From contig JBHORD010000165.1 of assembly GCA_042408355.1 (NCBI GenBank), forward strand, positions 1-64,000: 64,000 bases of DNA, read 5' to 3'. Shown here one piece after another: positions 58,483 to 64,000 of the stretch. The position numbers and the translations under genes were made by a program. The stretch comes from Fen-1038 sp042408355 (GTDB lineage: Bacteria > Chloroflexota > Anaerolineae > Anaerolineales > Villigracilaceae). The notes under the pieces are model-generated. The model did no database searches and was not told the origin of the DNA. It saw only the letters and a list, made by a program, of their open reading frames with translations. The first letter of the stretch is position 1, and each line of letters begins with the position of its first letter.

Positions 58483-59412
58483 ATGAGAATTATTGACAAG
58501 ACCCCGCTTCAAGACGAGAAAGGCCAGATTGGACTTCTGCAGCGTTTGCAGGGTACGCTGCAATATGGATTCTCCTGGTATTCCGAGCTGGAAGCCCAGA
58601 AAGGAATCATCGCCCAGCTTGACCGCGCCATTGAAAAAGGATTTGTTCTCATCCGCAACCTGACATTGCCCGGCACTGAGATTGTCATACCGATTATTCT
58701 GGTGGGCTTGTCCGGTGTATACGTGATCTATGTGACTCATCTCACCGGCGTGTATGAAGCCAGAGGAGACCAATGGGGCACAAGCAGCAATGGACGGTTT
58801 ACCCCGGCTCCCGTCAACCTCATGACTCGCGCGGCTCAATTAGCCAAAGTATTACAAAAATATTTGGATCAGCAAGGCATCACCCTGCCTGCGCCCATCG
58901 AACCGGTCCTGATTGCGTCAAGTCCTGCAATGCACATCGAATCGAATCGCCCGCTGGTGCGCGTGGTGATGAGCGACGCCGTCAAACAATTTGCGGCGTC
59001 GTTGTTGCAGGCGCGGCCCGTCATGAGGTCTGATCTTGTTTATGATCTGGCAGACCGCATCGTGAATCCGCGTCCCAAAACCGAACCACAGCCTGCCATG
59101 CCCGCGCCGGCCTCACAAGCCCATGCCCCTCAGCAACAGCCATCACGCGCGCAGGCCATTTTCAAAGCCTCACAGGAAGCCCAGCCTTTTGATCCAAATG
59201 ATTTGAGTTTTGCTTTGGATGAAACGGCCGCGCCCGCGCAGAACAGCGTTCCGCAGAAACTGCGCGAGACGAGTCCCTCCCGCGCTCTGCCGCAGCCTGC
59301 CAAACGTCAGGGCTTGAGCGTGATGCAGTGGGCCGTTTTGGGGGCAATGATCGTGATCGAATGCTGCGTGATTGCCGGGTTTGGATATTTCATCTTCTTT
59401 GCCAATCGTTAG
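58483..59412 (+). CDS. NERD-like protein with C-terminal membrane anchor
   Basis: A 309-residue protein. Residues 45-170 resemble the nuclease-related (NERD) fold: LDRAIEKGFVLIRNLTLPG, VLVGLSGVYVIYVTHLTGVYEARGDQW, NLMTRAAQLAKVLQKYL. The catalytic Asp/Glu..Lys of active nucleases is not clearly visible (GVYEARG is nearest). A Pro/Ala/Gln linker (200-270) leads to one transmembrane helix (284-305). The membrane anchor at the C-terminus implies the NERD part faces the cytoplasm. Role unknown. Confidence 0.7.
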   Translation: MRIIDKTPLQDEKGQIGLLQRLQGTLQYGFSWYSELEAQKGIIAQLDRAIEKGFVLIRNLTLPGTEIVIPIILVGLSGVYVIYVTHLTGVYEARGDQWGTSSNGRFTPAPVNLMTRAAQLAKVLQKYLDQQGITLPAPIEPVLIASSPAMHIESNRPLVRVVMSDAVKQFAASLLQARPVMRSDLVYDLADRIVNPRPKTEPQPAMPAPASQAHAPQQQPSRAQAIFKASQEAQPFDPNDLSFALDETAAPAQNSVPQKLRETSPSRALPQPAKRQGLSVMQWAVLGAMIVIECCVIAGFGYFIFFANR

Positions 59413-59417
59413 CCGTC

Positions 59418-60167
59418 TTGTCTTCTCCTTATCTTTCAATTGTTATTCCTGCACACAACGAAGAGCATCGTCTGCCCCGAACCCTGGAGCAGGTCTTCGC
59501 TTTTCTTGCGCAACAGGACTATGCCGCCGAAGTGCTGGTCGTTGAAAACGGAAGCACCGATCGCACATTGCAACTCGCGCAGGATTATGCCAGACTGCAC
59601 AACACACTGCGTGTGATCCGCGAAGAAGGACGCGGCAAAGGTCTGGCTGTCCGGCGCGGAATGCTCGAAGCGCGCGGCGAATACCGCTTCATGTGCGACG
59701 CCGATCTCTCCATGCCGGTGGAAGAAATCAACAAATTTTTTCCGGCCGCCTCCGCCGCTTTCGATATTGCCATTGCCTCGCGCGAGGCCCCGGGGGCGAC
59801 GCGTTACAACGAGCCGCGCTATCGTCACCTGGGCGGGCGCTTCATCAATCTGATCATTCGCTGGTTGATTCTTCCCGGACTGCAGGATACGCAATGCGGC
59901 TTCAAATGTTTCCGCGCGCCGGTTGCGGAGGATCTCTTTCGGCGGCAGACCCTGATGGGCTGGTCGTTCGACATCGAACTGCTTTTTATCGCGCGGCGGC
60001 GCGGTTACCGCGTGATCGAAATTCCGATTGATTGGTATTATCAGGCGGAAAGCAAGGTCAACGCCTTGAGCGATGCCCTGCAAATGATCCGCGATATTTT
60101 TCGCATTCACGCCAACGCGCGGCAGGGACTCTACGACGATGCGAAATCATCCGAATCTACAATTTGA
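59418..60167 (+). CDS. Glycosyltransferase family 2 (dolichyl-phosphate glucosyltransferase-like)
   Basis: About 249 residues. YLSIVIPAHNEEHRLPRTL, VVENGSTDRTLQLA, MCDADLSMPVEEI (DxD) and GRFINLIIRWLILPGLQDTQCGFKCFR are typical of ALG5-like transferases that charge polyprenyl phosphate. The start is uncertain: TTG at 59418, 5 bp after the NERD-gene stop, puts SSPYLSIVIP at the N-terminus as in relatives; ATG 59361 inside the previous gene is the alternative. Neither has a clear ribosome site. Its 3' end overlaps rnhB by 29 bp. Confidence 0.88.
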   Translation: MSSPYLSIVIPAHNEEHRLPRTLEQVFAFLAQQDYAAEVLVVENGSTDRTLQLAQDYARLHNTLRVIREEGRGKGLAVRRGMLEARGEYRFMCDADLSMPVEEINKFFPAASAAFDIAIASREAPGATRYNEPRYRHLGGRFINLIIRWLILPGLQDTQCGFKCFRAPVAEDLFRRQTLMGWSFDIELLFIARRRGYRVIEIPIDWYYQAESKVNALSDALQMIRDIFRIHANARQGLYDDAKSSESTI

Positions 60168-60759
60168 ACGGGCGCTTTGGGAAAGCGGAATCCGTTTTGT
60201 CGCAGGATTGGACGAAGCCGGGCGCGGCGCATTGGCGGGACCGGTGGCCGTCGGCGCGGTCATCCTCCCAAACGACTCGAATCTTTCCCTGACCTTGAGC
60301 GGCGTGCGCGATTCCAAGCAGATGACTCCGCTGGAGCGTGAATCCGCCGCGCCGCGCATCAAGGAAGCCGCGCTGACATGGGGCGTGGGATTCGCCTCGC
60401 CCGAGGAAATTGATTTGCTCGGCATTGTCGCGGCAACGCGATTCGCCGCGCTACGCGCCCTCGAATCTTTATCCCTTGTCCCTGCTTACCTTCTTACCGA
60501 TTTCCGTCTGGAACTTCCCGAACTCGATATTTCCCAAACCGCGCTGGTCAAAGGCGACGCGTTATGCCTGAGCATCGCGGCCGCCTCCGTGCTGGCGAAG
60601 ACCGCGCGGGATGAATTAATGCGCGGCCTGGATTCGCTGCATCCGGGCTACGGGCTTGGAAAACATAAAGGGTACGGCACGCCGGCCCATCGTCTCGCGT
60701 TGAAGCGATTGGGAATGTCAGCCGTTCACCGCAAAACGTTTGCGTTCGGCAAATCGTAA
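60139..60759 (+). CDS. rnhB: Ribonuclease HII
   Basis: A 206-residue enzyme that nicks at ribonucleotides in DNA. The catalytic acids are D25 and E26 (GLDEAGRGALAGPVA), an Asp in LLTDFRLELPE, and the C-terminal GYGTPAHR motif. VKGDALCLSIAAASVLAKTARDELM in outline is family-typical. The ATG lies inside the end of the GT2 gene. Confidence 0.95.
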   Translation: MRNHPNLQFERALWESGIRFVAGLDEAGRGALAGPVAVGAVILPNDSNLSLTLSGVRDSKQMTPLERESAAPRIKEAALTWGVGFASPEEIDLLGIVAATRFAALRALESLSLVPAYLLTDFRLELPELDISQTALVKGDALCLSIAAASVLAKTARDELMRGLDSLHPGYGLGKHKGYGTPAHRLALKRLGMSAVHRKTFAFGKS

Positions 60760-60790
60760 AACGCGTCTGCCGTTTTTGTTTTGCGTTTTC

Positions 60791-63706
60791 TTATTTCCCC
60801 TTCATTCGCAGGAAGAATTTGGTGATCTCTTCCGTGACGGCGGGTATCAACGAAAATCCCAAAACCACAGCCCATTCGCGCGCAGACATAAAATGCGTGT
60901 TGAAGACGGTTTGCAAAAATGGAACAGTGCAGACAGCGAACAACAGCGCGATGGAAGAGCCTACCGCCCATTGCATGTAACGGTTGGAGAAGATTCCAAT
61001 CTGAAAAAGCGAGGCGCGCTCCGAGCGGACCGTGTATGCGCGGAAAAGTTCACACAACGAGAGCGTAATGAAAGCCATCGTCTCCGCGGTTTGAACGTCG
61101 GCTCCGCGCCAATCGTGTTGGAGAATATAAACCAGCGGATTCGTTCCAGGCGGCATCGCCGCCCCCGCCTGAAGATGCCAGATCAAGCCAAGTCCAAACG
61201 CAAGGAGAACCGCGCTGGTCTGAGCGATGGTTTGAATGACGATGCCAAGTCCCATCGTCTGGTTGATGATGGGTTCTTTTTTGGCGCGCGGCTTGCGTGA
61301 CATAATGTCGGGATCGCCCTTTTCCATCGCCAACGCCAGCGCGGGCGCGCCGTCGGTAATGAGGTTCAACCAAAGCAGTTGAATCGCGGTCAACGGCGTG
61401 GGCAATCCCGCCAGCGTAGCGAGAAAGATAACCATGATCTCGGCCACATTCGAGGAAAGCAGAAAGAACACAAATTTGCGGATGTTGGCGTAGATCACGC
61501 GTCCCTGTTCCACGGCGGCGACAATGCTGGCATAGTTGTCATCGGTGAGAACCATGTCGGCGGTTTCTTTGACAACATCCGTGCCGGTGATTCCCATTGC
61601 AATGCCGATGTCGGCGCGTTTGATGGCCGGCGCGTCGTTGACGCCGTCGCCGGTCATCGCGACCACTTCTCCGTTTGCCTGCAACGCGTCAACGATGCGA
61701 AGTTTATGTTCCGGCGAAACGCGCGCAAACACGTCGATCTCTTCGATTTCGTGTTTGAGTTTGTCGTCGCTCATCGCGTCGAGGTCCGCGCCGGTTGCGA
61801 CTTTGCGTCCTGGCTTGAGCAAACCGATTGTCTGCGCGATGGCGCGCGCCGTATTGGGATAATCGCCTGTGATCATTACAGTCCGTATTCCGGCATGACG
61901 CGCTTTTTCGAGCGCAGGTTTTATCTCCTCGCGCGGCGGATCAATCATCCCGACCAGGCCGACAAAGACAAGATCCTCTTCGAGCGCGCTCAATTTTCCG
62001 CGTTTTGTTTTGACGTCGCGGTACGCCAATGCAAGCACGCGCAGCGCGTTTCCCGTCATCGAATCAGTGGCTTCATTTATTTTCTTCAGAACGGCTTTTG
62101 TCAGGCGGCGCTTTTTATCGTCCATCGTTTGATACCATTTGCACAGCGGAAGCACAACTTCCGGCGCGCCTTTGACCGCGATCACATGTCTGCCTCGCAT
62201 GGCGTCATCGTAATAATGTGAGAAGTCATCAGGTTGTGGATTCTCAACCAGGTGAAACGTCACCATGCGCTTGCGAACCGAGTCAAAAGGAATCTCGTCC
62301 AGGCGCGGATAGGCTCTACGTTCATGGCTGACCGGCAATTTGGATTCGCCCGCTTTGACGGCGGCCACCAGCAGGGCGGCCTCCGTTGGATCGCCAACCA
62401 CACGGTACGTATGTTTCGAGCCTTCGATCGGTTCGATTTGCGCGTCGTTGTTCAATACGCCCAGCCAGAGCGCGGTGCGGATTGCCCGGTAATCGTTCCA
62501 CTTTTGAATCTTTTTTCCGTTTACAAAAAAGTCTCCTTGCGATGAATATCCGCTTCCAGTGACCTCGACATTTCGCCCGTCAACCCACAAACGAGTGACC
62601 GTCATTTCGTTTTGAGTCAGCGTGCCGGTTTTATCGGAACAAATCACAGTCGCCGATCCAAGCGTCTCAACGGAAGCCAGCTTGCGGATGAGCGTGTGGC
62701 GCCGGATCATTTCGCGCATCCCAAGCGCGAGGCTGATCGTTACAACCGCGGGAAGTCCCTCCGGCACCGCGGCAATGGCGAGGCTGACGGCAATGATGAA
62801 AACATCCGTGATTGCCTTCAGGTTTTCCTTTAAATAAGAAAATGGATTGACGAACAACCCGCCGAGGCCGGCATAATCATTCAGCGCCGTGATAAAAACC
62901 ACTGCGACCAAAATCAACGCGCCGACGCTCAAGGTTTGCCCCAATTGATCGAGCCGGCGCTGAAGCGGCGTTTCTTCCTCTTCTACGTTCTGAAGCATGT
63001 CGGCGATCAAACCCAACTGCGTATGCATGCCCGTGCCGATGACCATGCCGCGCCCGCGTCCATATGTAACCAAGGTGCCCATGAAAGCCATATTGTTCCG
63101 CTCGCCAATCGGCGTATTTGGCTTCAACACATTTGCCGCGTTCTTTTCAACCGGCAGCGATTCGCCGGTCAGTGAGGCCTCTTCAATTCGCAAATTGACG
63201 GCTTCGAGCAGGCGCAAATCCGCCGGAACATAATTGCCTGCTTCGAGAATCACAACATCGCCCGGCACAAGCTCGTGCGAGGGCATCGTCACGCGGCGTT
63301 TATCGCGCAGGACGTGCGCTTCAGGCGCGGCCAATTTTTTCAACGCCGCCAGCGCTTCCTCGGCGCGCCGCTCTTGAAAAATACCCAGCACCGTATTCAG
63401 CACAACAATGGACAAAATTGCGGCGGCGTCCACCCATTCGCCCAGCAGGGCAGAAACAAGCGAGGAGACGATTAAGAGAATGACGACAAAACTGTTCAAT
63501 TGATCCCACACCATGGACAGGAAGCCCGGACGTTTGGCCTCCGCCAGCTGGTTGGGACCATAATAATGTAAGCGCCGCGCCGCCTCCTCCGACGTCAAAC
63601 CGTCTGCATGCGCGTCGAGGAGGCGCAGAGTTTCCCTGACGCCGAGCGCGCACCATGCTTCTTGTTCGGGGATATTACTTTTTTTTGTTTTGAGTTCTGC
63701 AGGCAT
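60791..63706 (-). CDS. P2A-type cation-transporting ATPase, probable Mn2+/Ca2+ exporter
   Basis: A 971-residue P-type ATPase. A-domain TGES (180-183), M4 ion site AAVPEGLP (313-320), phosphorylated D358 in DKTGTLT, hinge TGDGVNDAPA, M5 NVAEIMVIF and M6 NLITDGAPALALAM are intact. These fit SERCA/PMR1-type pumps, which carry Ca2+ and in some members Mn2+. The leader carries a yybP-ykoY (Mn2+) riboswitch, which argues that Mn2+ export is the physiological role. GGAG lies 6 nt before the ATG. Confidence 0.94.
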   Translation of the reverse strand: MPAELKTKKSNIPEQEAWCALGVRETLRLLDAHADGLTSEEAARRLHYYGPNQLAEAKRPGFLSMVWDQLNSFVVILLIVSSLVSALLGEWVDAAAILSIVVLNTVLGIFQERRAEEALAALKKLAAPEAHVLRDKRRVTMPSHELVPGDVVILEAGNYVPADLRLLEAVNLRIEEASLTGESLPVEKNAANVLKPNTPIGERNNMAFMGTLVTYGRGRGMVIGTGMHTQLGLIADMLQNVEEEETPLQRRLDQLGQTLSVGALILVAVVFITALNDYAGLGGLFVNPFSYLKENLKAITDVFIIAVSLAIAAVPEGLPAVVTISLALGMREMIRRHTLIRKLASVETLGSATVICSDKTGTLTQNEMTVTRLWVDGRNVEVTGSGYSSQGDFFVNGKKIQKWNDYRAIRTALWLGVLNNDAQIEPIEGSKHTYRVVGDPTEAALLVAAVKAGESKLPVSHERRAYPRLDEIPFDSVRKRMVTFHLVENPQPDDFSHYYDDAMRGRHVIAVKGAPEVVLPLCKWYQTMDDKKRRLTKAVLKKINEATDSMTGNALRVLALAYRDVKTKRGKLSALEEDLVFVGLVGMIDPPREEIKPALEKARHAGIRTVMITGDYPNTARAIAQTIGLLKPGRKVATGADLDAMSDDKLKHEIEEIDVFARVSPEHKLRIVDALQANGEVVAMTGDGVNDAPAIKRADIGIAMGITGTDVVKETADMVLTDDNYASIVAAVEQGRVIYANIRKFVFFLLSSNVAEIMVIFLATLAGLPTPLTAIQLLWLNLITDGAPALALAMEKGDPDIMSRKPRAKKEPIINQTMGLGIVIQTIAQTSAVLLAFGLGLIWHLQAGAAMPPGTNPLVYILQHDWRGADVQTAETMAFITLSLCELFRAYTVRSERASLFQIGIFSNRYMQWAVGSSIALLFAVCTVPFLQTVFNTHFMSAREWAVVLGFSLIPAVTEEITKFFLRMKGK

Positions 63707-63735
63707 TAGTTACTCCAGTGAATGCGGGTTGTGAA

Positions 63736-63772
63736 GAAAAAAAAAGACCACCACGATGTTCGTGGTGGTCTT
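63736..63772 (-). terminator. Terminator of the Mn2+ riboswitch (expression platform)
   Basis: 13-bp perfect stem (63760-63772 with 63744-63756), 3-nt loop, then a run of nine T on the minus strand. The 5' arm begins with AAGACC, which is also the 3' strand of the aptamer's closing helix. Confidence 0.9.
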
Positions 63773-63872
63773 GCCAACGCTTCAAAGCGCATGGATTGCC
63801 GATGGCAGCATTTCTGCCAATGTCATGACGACGATCCATCCTGCGGGAGTACAGGCGGCTACTCCCCAACCA
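63767..63872 (-). ncRNA. yybP-ykoY (Mn2+) riboswitch
   Basis: On the minus strand GGTTGGGGAGTAGCC (63857-63871) carries the signature GGGGAGUAGC. GTCGTCATGACATTGGC (about 63811-63828), a second arm GCTGCC..GGCAATCC, and a closing GTTGGCAAGACC follow in the order of this class. TGGTT can pair with the 3' GACCA, and the same AAGACC is needed by the terminator, so metal binding should prevent termination (ON switch), as described for this class. Confidence 0.88.
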
Positions 63873-63878
63873 GCAACG

Positions 63879-63907
63879 AGTTTATTCGGTTGAAAACAGA
63901 ATGTCAA
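63879..63907 (-). promoter_or_regulatory. Promoter of the Mn2+ riboswitch/P-type ATPase transcript
   Basis: Minus strand TTGACA (63902-63907), 17 bp, TAAACT (63879-63884); start expected near 63872. Confidence 0.82.
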
Positions 63908-63953
63908 GTCAAAAAACCCACACCTTTGATATGTGTCTCTCTGGAACATGCAG

Positions 63954-63998
63954 TTAATTCGCCGGCCGATATTCGAGCCACCAATTATGAGTGTCGCG
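63954..63998 (-). CDS. Possible C-terminal end of a gene continuing beyond the window
   Basis: On the minus strand one frame enters from the window edge and reads RDTHNWWLEYRPAN before TAA at 63954-63956. The Trp/Tyr/Pro-rich ending looks like a real C-terminus, but 14 codons are too few for an assignment. Confidence 0.3.
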   Translation of the reverse strand, partial: RDTHNWWLEYRPAN

Positions 63999-64000
63999 CA

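Noticed and set aside
58483..59412. Active NERD nuclease
   Set aside because: The fold outline is plausible but the catalytic acidic/lysine residues are not evident, so only NERD-like is claimed.

Overview
The window looks like a chromosomal segment of a Chloroflexota bacterium, most likely class Anaerolineae. This is inferred from gene content: DUF711, a DivIVA-like coiled-coil protein, lipoproteins with Thr/Pro linkers and NBR1-type Ig domains, a RecG with a long N-terminal extension, split glycan operons, and promoters with TTGACA/TATAAT boxes 17 bp apart. No 16S gene or prophage is present. Almost every interval holds an ordinary gene; the novelty is mostly in regulatory RNA, start-site architecture, small repeats and one split nuclease.

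Layout. 1-5000: tail of a secreted protein, ilvE, an ArsR/DUF2087 regulator under a perfect operator palindrome, DUF711, a TrmH methyltransferase and a macro-domain protein. 5000-9030: translation block on the minus strand, thrS (T-box leader), infC (apparent AUC start), rpmI, rplT. 9030-11700: two membrane proteins, tRNA-Val and a zinc-finger SpoIIE phosphatase. 11700-15700 (+): two halves of a membrane-anchored Cas4-like nuclease, nadK, a B-box membrane protein and recN. 15990-22070 (-): DivIVA-like, coaD, recG, GNAT, agmatinase, DegV. 22130-30460 (+): kamA, two NBR1-Ig lipoproteins, then a cobalamin riboswitch followed by btuF, btuC, btuD, a cupin and a GcvT-like protein.

30468-45418 (-) is a surface-polysaccharide locus: nucleotide-sugar dehydrogenase, epimerase, Wzx-type flippase, GT4, polytopic GT-C-like proteins, Gmd, GT2, UPF0104 flippase-like protein and a methyltransferase, several joined by 4-base ATGA overlaps. 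45506-47767 (-) is tsaE-tsaB-rimI-udg, a tightly coupled unit starting with an apparently leaderless GTG. 48201-51977 (+) carries a sigma factor with a short partner, YbaK, a membrane protein, an AlkA-like glycosylase and a small channel-like protein. 52102-57881 (-) has type II NADH dehydrogenase, a site-2 protease, galE, gatA/gatC and a lipoprotein esterase. 57960-60759 (+) has tRNA-Pro, a conserved small protein, a NERD-like membrane protein, GT2 and rnhB. 60791-63907 (-) is a P2-type ATPase behind a yybP-ykoY (Mn2+) riboswitch.

Three themes recur. First, several genes start exactly 6 nt after a -10 box, implying leaderless mRNAs. Second, several families of short, almost word-like repeats sit at gene junctions and also inside three coding segments. 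Third, four RNA-level controls (T-box, cobalamin, Mn2+, infC rare start) are readable directly from the sequence.
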